Notes under the pieces: model-generated
What the model was told of the DNA's origin: nothing
What the model saw: only the letters and a program-made list of their open reading frames with translations
The model's database searches: none
Shown here: one piece after another, positions 1-14,184 of the stretch
Layout: every line of letters starts with the position of its first letter
How positions within the stretch are numbered: the stretch's first letter is position 1
Translations under genes and position numbers: made by a program
From: Perca fluviatilis
Lineage: Eukaryota > Chordata > Actinopteri > Perciformes > Percidae
Direction: 5' to 3'
Assembly: GCF_010015445.1 (NCBI RefSeq)
Contig: NC_053128.1
Span: 11,813,840-11,877,839, forward strand
DNA length: 64,000 nt

Positions 1-1878
1 CTTCGTGGTCCTTTATGGTGCATCAGGCTGGGGATGGAGCAGCTTTGCTCGACTCAGCAGGTATCCGTCTCCAACTCCTCATCTCAGAGGGAGCTGGACA
101 CCAGGCAGATAGAAGTGCAGAAGCCTGTGGCAGGGCTGGAGAAAAATGGATCACATAAAACCCGCACAAGCTGACTGTAAATGAGCATGGGAGCAGACAG
201 CGGGGAGTGTGGCGGGCACAGAATGGCGGCGGCTCAGTGAGGCACGGAGCCAACAGGCCTTAGACCAGACTCTCCGATTCAACATCGCCAACCATTCACA
301 CTGCCTTGAGCCACAGCGGGGGTATTATAGGATTCTTCGGGATTTCTTTCCTCATTGACTCTCATTGTGACTGACAGCTATCTACATTGATTGACACTAA
401 GGGAACTAGCAGCCCGCTGAGAGGAGGGGGGGCACCAGGCTAATTGACTGTCTTCCAGCTGCTTGATGGCTGGCTTTGGAAGAAACTGCAGGCCTGCAGC
501 CCACCACCATTTTTCTCTGCAGATAGCCTGGAAATGAAGAATCCTGCTGGAATGTTTTGGCAGAGATGCATGAACTCGGCTCATCAATTCTCACTTTGTC
601 TATTGCATAAACATGTGGATGTGGTGGATGTTGTTAGTCACCACCACTACCACCCTGGGTGTGGGGAGTTTTCTTTGCCGTTATAAACAATGTCTCCATG
701 CTCCAAAGGCAGAAATTTGAATTAGATGTAGCCAGGAGGGTCTACTAAATAAAGCATTTCACTGGTTGAATTATTGAACAAATGGAGATGTATACCTGCA
801 GCAAAACAGCAGGGCATGGTGGTATTTTTGAACACAGCAGCAGAATCATTCATGTATTAAATTATGTGTTCCAATTATTTGCTCCAGCCTACAAGATTGG
901 ACTAGGAGTTTTTTTTTTTTTTTTTTAAACAAGACCATGATTAGTAAATAATGGATATTGCACATGAAGCATATGCATGCACTGGAAGTGAACACAAAAG
1001 CATCTGTGGATCCAGCAAGTTAAAAAGACAGTTACTGAAACGTCTGCCATAGTTTTCCACAGTATAGCGCAAGTCACCATTTTGTCCACCAAATATAAAA
1101 GCCCACTTCGGCCTCAATAATATGATTTACGAACGCGGTATGAGAATGAAATAGCATTTTATTATGTTCTCTTTTGCTGCTGTCCACTCCACTCTGTTTT
1201 TGTTAATTAGATAGCAGTTGTCTGGTAAGTTTTTGACTGTCTCCTTTCTATTTTTCATGCACAACTCTAAAACAAACTTCCTGAGGCAGACAATGATAGC
1301 AGCACCATTTCAGTCCATTTCAAATATCCTCTTGAGTAATGCTGATAAACAATATGTGATTCAAAGCTAATATCCATTTTAATTTGCAGTAGATACACAA
1401 TGTCTGCACTGAGGTCATCCTATTGATTTAATGTAAGCTGCCTCAATGGGAAAAATGTCATTCATTGAACCCATACACAGAGAGTTTCATTTGAAATAGA
1501 TTTTGCAAGAAGACGGTCATTGTAATGTGTCTCTCCACCCTAACTATTGGATGTTTAAGACAAATGAATACGTTTGATTTAACTATGGCCGTGGAAGATT
1601 ATTCGTTAAGGTGAAGGCTTGATGATCCATAAAAACATCCTAGTCAACGCTTTTGCAAGCCACTTGTCATTGCAACGACAGAGTTGAGAGGCAGGAGGAT
1701 CTTTGCTAATGCACAGAGAACGCATCTTTGGGAAAAGGGAAAGTGGCCAGTGTGGAATTTGGATGGGCCATCCAATTTTCTGCTTCAGTAGATGTATGTG
1801 GGTATTTGATGTAGGGAAGGCCATGCTTTGGTGGTAACACATGGATGCTTAAGTTTAGAGTCAGCAAAGAGAATGCAT
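1..1878. other. Single-copy non-coding stretch
   Basis: I see no gene here. The first 700 bases are richer in G and C than what follows and hold open frames up to about 80 codons on both strands, but none has a recognisable domain, a good start context or a flanking splice pattern. A run of 18 T lies at 909-926. The rest is AT-rich, without tandem or inverted repeats that I could detect. Confidence 0.5.

Positions 1879-1951
<73 letters not shown>
1879..1951. repeat. (GATA)n microsatellite, about 18 copies
   Basis: The tetranucleotide GATA is repeated without interruption for about 73 bp. GATA arrays are common and highly variable in fish genomes. On the minus strand it reads as Tyr-Leu-Ser-Ile repeats, which is an artefact and not a protein. 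Confidence 0.97.
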
Positions 1952-2497
1952 GATGCTCTGATTAACGGTATGAAAGCAGTTGCCATATAAAAATACTTTG
2001 GTGTTTCTCCACAGCTCTGGCTCAGGCCTGGGAAATGACAAGCTGTCCACATCTCACTGTAATTTAGAGACCTTACCCCAGAGTGCAGGTCTGACTTATA
2101 ACATTTCTCTCTACCCACCTTCCTCCTTTCTTGCTCTTTCCTCCTCTCTCCACCCATCTTCCACCCTCTTCATCTTTCTTATTTTTTTTTCCCAAGGTCA
2201 TTTTGTTTTACCCTCTTAATACAATTTCATTAAAGGGCTTGCAACGTGGATCTTTCATACTTATAGCCATCATTCCTACTGGTTGGAATAGCATTGTACT
2301 TACAAATTTGCCAAAACAGAGCTAACTGGGTAAGAAACAGAAGTGGTCAGAAGATGATGCATGGAAATGCATCCCTGTCTCCTACAAAATTACTTTACAA
2401 CGAAACTGCATTCACAATGACATTTTGAGGGAAACCTATTTTGTGCTGGAGTATGTTTGTCTTTGATGTATCACAAATAGGTTTCTAATCAAACTCC
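1952..2497. other. Single-copy non-coding stretch
   Basis: No gene is visible. A pyrimidine-rich segment (2104-2215, mostly C and T) is the only compositional feature. Confidence 0.5.
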
Positions 2498-2775
2498 ATG
2501 TAGGGAGGAGATTGGGATGGATGGATGGGTAAAACAGGTAGGACTTTCACCTGTATGTGTCCCGTATGCAACCATAAGTCAACGTTGACGTGTTAACATA
2601 GCTTACTTAACCTACATTCCATAGGTAATGTACTTAATTGAACTCTCATACGTAAAATAAATTACGCAACACACATATTTTAACCTGAACCATGATCGTT
2701 TTCTAAATCTAACCAAGTAGTTTGTTTTCAATTCACAATGTTAACCACATGTTTAAAACGGTGACCTTTTCACAA
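2498..2775 (-). repeat. Dispersed repeat, family A (copy 1)
   Basis: Read on the minus strand, this segment lines up with 53325-53575 and, over its downstream half, with 59160-59385. Shared landmarks in order are GGTTAACATTGTGAATT, a CATGGTT..GGTTAAAAT block, a run ending in GTTGACTT, GGACACA, and GGTGAAAGTCCT followed by a CCATCCATC-rich end with CTCCTCCCT. The copies are diverged and gapped. I recall similar sequence as a dispersed repeat in percomorph genomes but cannot assign a class; no terminal repeats or coding sequence are visible. Confidence 0.7.
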
Positions 2776-3734
2776 CGTGTGCCTGTCACTGGAAAATCCC
2801 TCAAACGTAATTGAGAATGCCGTTTCGTTGTATGGGAACATAATTTTTAGGAAACAGGGTTAGGATACAATATAATCATAGCTGATCCCCAAGAGTCAAG
2901 TTTTAATGAACCGGAATGATCCTGTTGTAATTTTACTTCACCACCCCATTTTTGTCATCACTTATTTCTCCTAAAAGCTATTTTCTCTATCCCAGTATGC
3001 ATGTGTTCCTTTTCTCAGCATTGTCTTACATTGTCTTTCAGTTACTTAACTCAGTCCCACTATCACATTTCGACTGTTTACAAGTCACCCCTGACCTCTC
3101 ATTACTTTCGTTTGTTGAGACTCCGACTCCTTTGGCGCCAACAACAGCTGGTTGGGTGCCACACTCTAAAACAAAACAACAGCAATCATGTGAGAACAAT
3201 ACAATGTATCTGCTTGTGAGAATAAGAAAAACATGCCTGCTTTATTTATGATTGTATTTTTTGTATGCAGGTTTAATGCAATTTTGAATTGAATTTTTCA
3301 TCGTCTTGACATTATATTACACAGATGGTGCCGCATCTAATTTTGACAAGTTGATTGAAATGGAAAATTCTCTGCTCCTTCTGTTGCGAGGGAGACTTCA
3401 GAGCTTAGTAATTGTATAAGCTTTCCCCCATTTTTCTTCACATCTAAATCTATCCATTGTGTTTTGAACCTTCGTTATAAAAAGCATATGTAGCTAATCA
3501 GCCTGAGTTCTTGATCGGGAGTCCCGCAAGACTTGTTAGAAGTTAGTTTTTTTTTTTTTTTTTTTTTCTTACACATGACTGAGAAACAATTACAGCAAAT
3601 GGAAATGGACATCCCCTTGGACACTCAAAAAGCAGTTTATCAAAACTCATTTTCTACCAGCAAATTACAATGTAATGTTGTCCCCGCTACCAAAAACAGA
3701 TGCCAGTTTAGGAATAATTCAAACAAATGGTTAA
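2776..3734. other. Mostly single-copy stretch with a poly-T run
   Basis: There is no gene. The first 75 bases may still belong to the adjoining dispersed repeat. A run of 21 T occupies 3547-3567. An open frame at 2952-3251 lacks any family signature and is treated as chance. Confidence 0.5.
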
Positions 3735-5193
3735 GGGACTGTTCGTTATTTATTTAAGGGGCCACCAGAGGAGTTTTGGGATGTTTTATAAAAAATAGAC
3801 TTGACCCTCCCTTCACCAGCAATACATTTTATATGACCCTCCAAAATGATTGGGAAAAGAGGCATGCACTGGTTTGCACTTGGCAACGATATACGGATGT
3901 CTATTGTTGGTTTTTTTTACAGCCATGACATAAATGACTTAACCTCTGCTTTCTCATCTTACACATCACACTCCACTGTTATGGTGGCCATTTCAGTAGA
4001 TTTACTCACTAACATTGTTGTGGAAACACAATAAGCATGGAAACTAAATGCACACTTCCTGCATTACTGCATTACTTCAAATAGTAAGTTACTCCTCTAG
4101 TAAACTAGTATTCACATGAAATAAAACATTGAGACCATTCAACAAAGCCCACTGGGTAATAACAATTCAACACATGAACTGGTTGCTATGGACTTGTCAC
4201 TAGGCTTCCTCAGTCATTGTATATTTTAGCATATAGGTAAACCTGCTGAAACTAAATTTTTCAGACGAGCGTGGGAGCTTGCATGCTACCACTCCTTTTT
4301 TCTCAAAGGCCTTGAAAAGGCTGTCGTTTGCACAATTTAAAATCACCGGGAGCGCAAGGATATTTGAAGAGTATGTATTGGCGCCAGAATCTTTGCTAGT
4401 GCCCTCTAGAGGCATAGGCGGAGTTTGACATTCTAAAAAAAACTAATTGTAGCAGATGAGACCTGGACTACCACTTGGGGAACACAGCACAAGCAGATAC
4501 GGACAAAACAAACCTGCTAAATAAACATATGTTTATTTTTAAAGTAGCCTTTAAATTACATTCTAACAATTTAACAATTCGCCCATATGAAATCCAGTCG
4601 CGGCACGGCTGTGTTGGAACACAATAGACAGACGGTGGCGGAATGCCCCGACACTTAAATTCAACTAAAATGTAACAGTGAACGATCAGTGTTTGACCTA
4701 CAGTCTGTTGAGAGGCATCTCCAAACGCAGAAACGAAGCGCAATCACACCACAAAATGTTAAGACACGTAAGAAAAAAGATCCGTATGTTGTAGTAATCC
4801 AATGACACGAAAAAAAAAGTAATCCACAGCAATCAGTAGATCCACAAAAAGGGTCAGGGTGTATCCAGCAAGGCCTACGCGTGTCACATTCACCAGCCAG
4901 CTCCAAACAGGTGAACGAGGCCTCTTCACTTCGCCGTTTAAACAAAGTGGAATTAACGTTTAAAAGTCCAAATCTACACAAAACCAATTTAGGAAACCTT
5001 TATTGCAACGTTGGCACAGCAAAATGTCCAGACTAGTACAACAGTATTTTTCGTTTTTTGCGTCCTGCTGCAATAATTGCATTGTTTTTAAAAAATGAGT
5101 TTGCTGGGGGAGCTCCCCTCAACAAAGAATAAAAAGACATGGCCCTCCCCTATTTTCCTCCGGTGGTCCATTCCATGAAAACCGAACGGTCCC
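3735..5193. mobile_element. PIF/Harbinger-like non-autonomous DNA transposon
   Basis: The ends are diverged inverted repeats. The left end begins GGGACTGTTCGTTAT and the right end, reverse complemented, begins GGGACCGTTCGGTTTT; both continue into a related block containing CCACC(A/G)GAGGA. A 3-bp TAA flanks both ends (3732-3734 and 5194-5196), which is the usual PIF/Harbinger target duplication. The 1459-bp interior contains no recognisable DDE transposase or Myb-like gene, so it would have been mobilised in trans. The longest internal frame (4661-4987, minus strand) is Cys-rich and matches no family I know. Parts of the interior (around 4800-5060) resemble a repeat I recall from other percomorph genomes. 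The 3-bp duplication is short enough to occur by chance, so the superfamily call is moderate. Confidence 0.65.
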
Positions 5194-5196
5194 TAA

Positions 5197-6400
5197 GTCA
5201 TCAAAGTGGGCAACGTAAGGTAGGTTAGAAGTAATTTCCGGAGATGTTCCACGTGCCTCATCACTCTTGACATTTCCGTCTTGACAGCGAGAAATTAAGC
5301 CCGGCCACTTTAGATGTTAATTTAACGGCTTAGCACATGATTTCCTTTTCTCGGTAAAGCTTTACTCCCACCATAAAGCTGTCGCGCTGGCTTCACATCC
5401 CGCTTTCCTTACAAGCTGAGGTACAGAGGTACGCAGAAGTCCTCTTCCCCCACCGAGAGGAACAACAACCTTCATTATGTTTAGTTTTAATCACTTAATC
5501 CCTGCTTTAATACAGAAGTAAACAAATAAAAGCACATCTAAGTAAATGAACAGTTGGAGTTGTTCTGTAATAGCTCGTAAATCTTTCAGAGTTTGTAATG
5601 AGCTCCGTTCTCCTCTGGGCTCAGCAGCAAGAAATCAGCACTTCACACACGAGTGAGAGCGGCATGCAAGCAGACTCCCACTCTAAATGTGCACCATTGA
5701 GAGACTTGGGGAGATTGGATTGTTTGTTTGGGGAAGTTTTTGTTAATCCGTATGAGCAACGTACACTGCATTTTGATGGAAAAAAAGGAACATATTAAGA
5801 AAATGGTCCAGAAATATAGCTTCATATAAAGTAGAGATACTCAATTGCAACTGTGAAAAATGCAACGTCATACTGTTTTTTTTATGAGGAAATCTCTGAA
5901 ACCTGCACGGAGGTTATCACATAACTACTGTAAAGCCGATAACTATTATTTACGTGATGAAGACATAGTGCTGTGCAAAGCATGTGCATTTCAATTGAAG
6001 CATTAGATACCTAACAATAAGATGAGATGACCATCCTTTTTCCTGTATCTAGGCAACAGGAAAAACTACATAACATTTCCCTTCTTCCATGCTCTGTCTC
6101 TAACTCTTTATCTCTTTCGCTCCAGGGACCACGCCGTCTAACTTTTAAAATGAAAATCTCATGTAGAATACTTCTCTCCTTTAAATTTCGTGCCGATCTA
6201 TTCACACGTTCCCTTTAAGCGCAAAACTGTGCGCTGGTGGGTTCCTGGTGCATCATCCACTGAGCAGTGACTGTGTTTTATGGCTCTCCTTGAGGAGTGA
6301 TGAAATGTTTACCAGTAGGTGAGAAGCAAACAGGGCAGGGGGAGGGTGATATGTGGGAGGACTGGCTCAAAAAAAAATCTGGACCACAAGGTTAGTTAAG

Positions 6401-6402
<2 letters not shown>
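5197..6402. other. Single-copy non-coding stretch
   Basis: Nothing recognisable. Short open frames on both strands (60-66 codons) show no domain. A T-run spans 5875-5882. Confidence 0.5.

Positions 6403-6484
<82 letters not shown>
6403..6484. repeat. (GT)41 microsatellite
   Basis: Uninterrupted GT dinucleotides over 82 bp. Apparent Cys-Val open frames across it are artefacts. Perfect arrays of this length are normally polymorphic between individuals. Confidence 0.98.
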
Positions 6485-6487
<3 letters not shown>

Positions 6488-8132
6488 TTATCTCCATATG
6501 TACGTTTCTACAGCAGCACACGTCCTCTTCGTTTTTCTTCTATGCCATTGGACTGTTTTGCTATTTCTCCTGCTTTCACTTTTTTTTCTGTTTTCTGCCC
6601 ACCGGTCTTCAATTTCCAGGCATCATACTTGCATAACCTTCATTTACCCAGTGATGTCTGGCATTCAGCACTGATGCTTTGATATCGAGTTGCCACAGAA
6701 ACAGTACTGGATTTTTACTTTTGGAGAGAAGAAAAAAAAGACCGCTTTTACAAACAAATCTTTTTTTTAAAGGCACAAGGTGGCCATTCATTTCTTTTTT
6801 TAAACTATAATGATTCATTTCAGTGGTCTGTAGTTATCAGTAATTGCAATTTCATTAGTGGGATTTGTCAGCCTTAAATACACATGTTCAAATAGTTACA
6901 TTTTATTTATATTCTGCTTTCAACTTAGAAATGTGTTGAAATGAGTTCTTTTTTTTTCTAATTAGCCATTGATGGGAAAGGAGAGCTGCCTCTTCCAGGA
7001 AATCTTTTTTTTTTTTTTCACCACATTTCTCAATTATTCCCTCTACTTGTTTCACCCACCTCTTCCTTTTCCATCTTTTTTTTTACATTTTCACAAATTA
7101 TAAACAGATCCAGGATTAATTTGTACCAAAGCCCCTGGTGCATTATGTATTTTGACTCTTTGTTTAATCTCTTTCCTTTACTCTGCCACAGAAGCTTTTA
7201 ATAGTTCAATTTGATGCATTGGTGGAATTGCTATCCTGAGAGATTAAAGAGTTCATTTGTCTTTTTTTTTTCTTGCCACCGAAATCCCCTGGTGTGCATT
7301 GCATAACATTAAATGACAATACACAGTATCTGTTGCAATGACATGACGCACAGCCTACGCACACAGAGAGCTTTTCCACATACTGGTTGCTGTAAATACA
7401 GGTTCCACTGATAGTTTGTGCAGAAAAGAAAATCATATCCACTGAGTTATTTTAAGTAGGAAGAATGTTAATAGACTGCGCAGATGTGATTTCCAAATTT
7501 ACTTAACATGTTTGGTAAACTAATTCCCCTTTTAAGTGACAGAGCATGAATAGTGTAAAGAAACCATGCAGGTGTAGCTGTGGGTACACATTCCACTCTT
7601 GTTTTAATTTATTGCACTTGCAGCAAAATAAGTGCACCTGCTGAAGTCCCAAAGTATCCATGCTTTTAGCTATTCCAGAGATTTCAACTTTGACAATATG
7701 GTGGCTGCAGTGAAACTGCTGCTGCATTACTTAAACATGTATTTAAAAAAAATAACGTGTAGAGAGGCTGGGCATCCATTTGGGATGCAAACATTTTATA
7801 ATTTAGCTTCTTCTCTTTCACTGTGCTATTTTGCACATGCTATATAATGCATACCAGATGCAGGATGCAGATAAATGTGCTAGGTGACACTACAATGTAC
7901 TCCTGTACTGTACTATTGCCTTGCAACTATACTTAAAGCTGCTTCTCTGGTCTCTGGGAACAGAAGAGCTTACAGACACATAACCCTGACATATGAACCC
8001 CATATGAAGCTGTTATGACCAACATGTTAGCAAACAGTTGCCAATTTACACATCCAACAGACACAAAGCAATGTAAGCATTTATCTGTTCAAGGAAGTTT
8101 TAAATCCACCTGATGAATGCAAGTCTAATACT
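6485..8132. other. Single-copy, T-rich stretch
   Basis: No gene. Several short T-runs (near 6580, 6950, 7005-7018, 7077 and 7262) on the plus strand give a mild strand asymmetry in base composition. No tandem array or inverted repeat was seen. Confidence 0.5.
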
Positions 8133-8136
8133 TTAA

Positions 8137-8612
8137 TGGTCCCGTATTGTAAAAAGGGAGATCTACAGGTCTTTGTTGATTATTAAGCAGGTCAAGGTGC
8201 TATATTAATAAATACTGTGAACATGTCAAAAAGCAAAAAAAACACAGAGAAATAGACACAGCCCATATTTAAAACTGTGCCTTTTAAACAAGCCATCAGG
8301 ACATCCGTACGGTTGTCACAACTACACTATATGGTAAGTAGAAAATCCCGCCACAGTGCCGTTACAGTCATTCCCCGGCTGCAATGACAGTCCAGAGACC
8401 CCGAGAGCATAGATGTGGAAGACCCTGGAGCGCTGACCAAACTTCTTCCTTTTTCGGGAGGTGGGCTTACAGAGACGGGTGCTAAAATGGAGCCTTTCAG
8501 ACAGAATGTGAATACAGGTACATTCAGACAGACAGAATGAGAAAAATAAACATGTTTTAGTCGAAACCCCTAATACACCCGTGAACCTGAAAATGAGCAT
8601 AATATGGGACCT
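8137..8612. mobile_element. Non-autonomous TIR element (GGTCCC family)
   Basis: The left end reads TGGTCCCGTATTGTA and the reverse complement of the right end reads AGGTCCCATATTATGCTC, giving diverged terminal inverted repeats around GGTCCC(A/G)TATT. The left flank is TTAA (8133-8136) and the right flank TTAT (8613-8616), consistent with a decayed TTAA duplication. The right third (8471-8608) is shared with the element at 46241-46716, including ATGAACCTGAAAATGAGCA-type sequence near the end. The body resembles an abundant percomorph MITE-like repeat that I know from memory. There is no transposase gene. Confidence 0.75.
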
Positions 8613-8667
8613 TTATGCTTTATTTTTACCTCAATATCTATATTCCATATTTTCATCACTTGGTAAC

Positions 8668-8671
<4 letters not shown>

Positions 8672-8717
<46 letters not shown>
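8672..8717. repeat. (TA)n microsatellite
   Basis: About 23 uninterrupted TA units. Confidence 0.97.
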
Positions 8718-8718
<1 letters not shown>

Positions 8719-9269
8719 CAATGACTAATGGAGCTGTAACTAAGATAAGTCATGCCTATGATGTGTACATTTTACCTTCACTTAGTTTTTGTCTCCATCC
8801 TCAAAAAGCAGTAAGGCAGCACAGGAATTTGACTACGGAGGGAGATGAGACACTGACACTGGCTGATAGTTCCACATGATGGATTTGGCTCACAGGTGAC
8901 AATTCATGCTGACACCCCCAATGACAATGCCATGCTTTATAGCAGCCGACAGACTACTACCTGCAGCCTGGTATCCACTGCAGTAGAAAAATCACTTGTG
9001 CCACATGCCAGCGATTCTGCAGAGTGCTACTATTGAGAAGTGCTACCATATAGAGGTAAAGTGGGGTGGTTTCTAAAAATGTCTTATAGCTAGCCAGGGC
9101 CAGCCTATAATTTGATTCCATCTATGTTGGAGGAGCAGTGTGCCTGGTGGGCAGAGTTACTAGGCCAGTTGTTAATTATAACTATGCTGCATTTCACATA
9201 CTCAAATTTGGGGACCTCTGTGCTGGAAGCCTGTGTGTAATGGCGAGGGTGGGTTTGTTTGTGTTTGTT

Positions 9270-9274
<5 letters not shown>
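8718..9274. other. Single-copy non-coding stretch
   Basis: No gene or repeat recognised apart from the G-T rich lead-in (GTTT units) to the following microsatellite from about 9253. Confidence 0.5.

Positions 9275-9333
<59 letters not shown>
9275..9333. repeat. (GT)n microsatellite
   Basis: About 29 GT units, preceded by several GTTT units that look like an imperfect extension of the same array. Confidence 0.97.
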
Positions 9334-9334
<1 letters not shown>

Positions 9335-9504
9335 ACGGACATATGTTTGCATGTGCACCTCATGTCTGTGTGTAAACAGCACCTTGGTACACATACGCAA
9401 ATTACTTTTCTCAGGATCTAGCAGTAGCGTTAGCACCAGACTGTGGGATATGGCTTGCATAAGGACAGAACAGACACAGAAAGAGTCACAAACACAGTAA
9501 TCAG

Positions 9505-9505
<1 letters not shown>

Positions 9506-9558
<53 letters not shown>
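9506..9558. repeat. (AC)n microsatellite, inverted relative to the GT array 170 bp upstream
   Basis: About 26 AC units. On one strand the upstream array is GT and this one is AC, so the two could pair as a hairpin stem of about 50 bp. Confidence 0.97.
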
Positions 9559-9559
<1 letters not shown>

Positions 9560-10803
9560 GACATGTTTTTTTTTATGGAAGATATACGAAAGGAGAAACA
9601 GTTTCCTGTCAAATCTTGCCTTTTTGTAGATTAATCCCATGACTTTTATTTTTCCTTCAACAAACATAATTTTTCAGAATAAACACCTGCAGGGGAGAAA
9701 ACTAAATTTCAACACCAAATTTTTCACTTTTCTATTGTCTTTTCATGTGAACCATACTCTGTGGCAAACCAAGACTTATTAGAGGGCATGAGAAGAACTG
9801 AGTAAGGAAGATAAGCTAAGACTCCCCTTTAAGTACCTCTACATCCATTAAGATGGAGATTATAGTTTCAAAGCTAATTGTTTTTTTTTCCTCTTCCTTT
9901 CTTATTCGTTTAATGTAGAATGTGCAGGAAATAAAGAAGTGTGGCCCCTTTTCTTTTCAATTTCCATACCAATAAATTCCCCCACTTTCATCCCTTGTCC
10001 TAATAAAATGGCAAATTAAAATTCATTGAATTTCAACATGTTCATTAGGCTCTGAAGGTGAGCTCTCTGTGAGAGGATGGGGTGGTTTAGGTACTTGTCT
10101 TCCTCTGTATAAGTGAATGACAAGTAGAGCGAGTGACAGAAACGAATGCAGAGCAAGAGCTGGTAAAGGCTTCCCGTTTGCTGAAGGATTTTTACTTCGT
10201 GTGCAGTATGCTGTGCTAGTACTATTCATGTTGTGCGTGCTTATAACTGTGTTTTGCAGAAACCCAATGAACGGGCCATGTCATACAGATCCACTCATAC
10301 TGTACTAGCAGCATGCACAAACACTCATCATGAGACGCAAGAGAGACTTATTTTAGATGACAAGGGACAATTCAGTTGCAAGCTTTAGATGTGGACACGA
10401 TGATACAAAAAATGGTCGTGGCAGCTGTTGAGGATTCATGTGCAGAACAAATAATGGGTCAGTAACCCTGACTTCCTCACAGAAACAGCCTGCAAGCAAA
10501 TAGTCACAGGGTCCTCAGGAAAAAAACTAAATACCAGACTGCTGATATCTTTCTCTGTAAGAAAATGTGAATCATGAAACAGGCTGGGTACCATGTTGGG
10601 TGAAGCCTTGTCTAGTTTCACTTATGTAGCTTATGTTTTCCATATATGGTTACATCGAATTTAATAATCCTCCCATCTGACTGCAGCGTGATACTTTGCC
10701 CAAAACAGAAAGTAAGGAACCATTATTTAAATCTTCAAACTTAAGTGTCTTTAATAATCTTTAAAACCACAACAAGCTAGTAAATGGGGTTTGATAAGAT
10801 TAC
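9559..10803. other. Single-copy non-coding stretch
   Basis: No gene is supported. The small open frames near 10023-10308 on both strands lack domain signatures. Confidence 0.5.
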
Positions 10804-10860
10804 AATTTTAGTAAGATAAGATATAACTTTAATCATCCCGAGGGAAATTGCTGTGCAGCA
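10804..10860. repeat. Short fragment of a common fish repeat (AGATAAGATATAACTTTAAT..)
   Basis: The stretch reads AAGATAAGATATAACTTTAA, then TCATCCCGAGGGAAATTG. I recall a widespread fish motif of the form 'ctttatt..atccc..gagggaaatt' that occurs as a repeat tail. The copy is too short to assign to a class. Confidence 0.5.
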
Positions 10861-10870
10861 GTTGTGATAC

Positions 10871-11937
10871 GTGGGAGGAGTGCAGTGAAACAAAAGAGTA
10901 AGACACAACACTGAAATAAAGTTACCAGTTTGTATGCTAAATACAACAGCATCCCATCTGAGGTAGTTAGTGTAAGAGTCCAAGAATGCATGTTAATACA
11001 AAATGTATATGCTTATGGCCATGATATTGCCTTTAATGTCACATTATTCAGGCTTTTCTCATGAATCATACATACATATAGCTATTAAAAGTAATGCACT
11101 GTAATTCTGTATGTATTCCACATATTTATTACTGTATGCCCCACATTGATTGTGGCTGTTAAGCAGCGGCCACTAGTGGCTTTAGTACTTATGCCCAGAG
11201 CACCTAGTAATATGCCACAAAAATCCACATAAGGAGATTGTCGGGGGTTGGCTGTTTCCCAAAACACAGGACTTCACAGGGGTTGTTGTCCTGGAAGAAG
11301 TTAAGGGAAAAACACAAGACTTTTTACCCAGTAAACGGGAAACTGTTTCGGGTCCTGGAAGTACTACTTAAGGGGGCCGGTTAGGGTTATGGTTAGGTGT
11401 TAGTTTTGTTAATTTAATTTCGTAAGAAATCATTTGTTGTGCATACGTTATCATATGAACCTGTTGCTCGTAGTCAGAGAGTAACTGCTGCTGGCTGCTG
11501 TTCGAATGACGCCCAAACCAGATAATGTAATGGTCAACTGATGTTAGGGAGTTACTGAATGTGAGTAGCGATTCAGTTTAACGGTTGTCCATGCACCATA
11601 CGAGCTATTGCTTATATGTATTTGTCCTAGCAGGTTGGATATTCAGCCTCAGACCAAGCAGGAATCAAGGTGTCTACAGAACAGAAATGGGGTTGTTTCC
11701 TCAATCAGTGTTTTTATACACCTGATTTTGAGGTCCCTACAGTACAATGGAGCCTGACTGAAATTGAAGTCTGGCACCTGTGCATGTCTTAAAAGCTCTG
11801 ATTATATATAATTGCTTAACATAATTTTCACTGCCACTGAAGCAAGTTATAGCTACTATCTAAAAGAACAATACTGATTTTGAATGATTGCAGCCAGCAA
11901 TCATGAACAAGGTCGTATTTAAGTAAGTCTATATCCA
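10871..11937. other. Mostly single-copy stretch with a repeat-like patch
   Basis: No gene. Bases 11330-11500 contain motifs (ACTTAAGGGGGCCGGTTAGG, then GTTAGGTGTTAG) that weakly resemble a block at 35388-35470, so an old shared repeat is possible. The remainder shows nothing. Confidence 0.4.
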
Positions 11938-12134
11938 CGACGTTCCACTTCCCGGGATTGCTCCGTTGCCGACGAAAATTCTGCCGGATTTAACTCATTT
12001 AGGCTGGCTATCCGTTGCCTTGGGCTTCCTTTGTGTTGACATTTTAAACTCTGGTCGATTTATTAGGGCTATGGTTAATTGCTCCTCAGATCTCTGCAGG
12101 GTAAATCCAGACAGCTAGCTAGACTATCTGTCTA
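11938..12134 (+). repeat. Internal fragment of an abundant percomorph TIR repeat
   Basis: Recognised from memory by successive landmarks: CGACGTTCCACTTCC, GGATTGCTCCGTTGCCG, AATTCTGCCGGATTTAACTC, and, after a changed middle, ATCTCTGCAGGGTAAATCC followed by AGACAGCTAGCTAGACTATC. Both ends of the full element, including its AGTCT..AGACT termini, are missing here. I believe the 90-bp element at 15183-15272 carries the termini of the same or a related family. Confidence 0.65.
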
Positions 12135-14180
<2,046 letters not shown>

Positions 14181-14184
14181 TTAA

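Noticed and set aside
1706..2157. Minus-strand frames with Tyr-Leu-Ser-Ile repeats
   Set aside because: Translation of the GATA microsatellite.
4661..4987. 108-codon Cys- and Phe-rich minus-strand frame
   Set aside because: Lies wholly inside the Harbinger-like repeat and has no transposase or DNA-binding signature.
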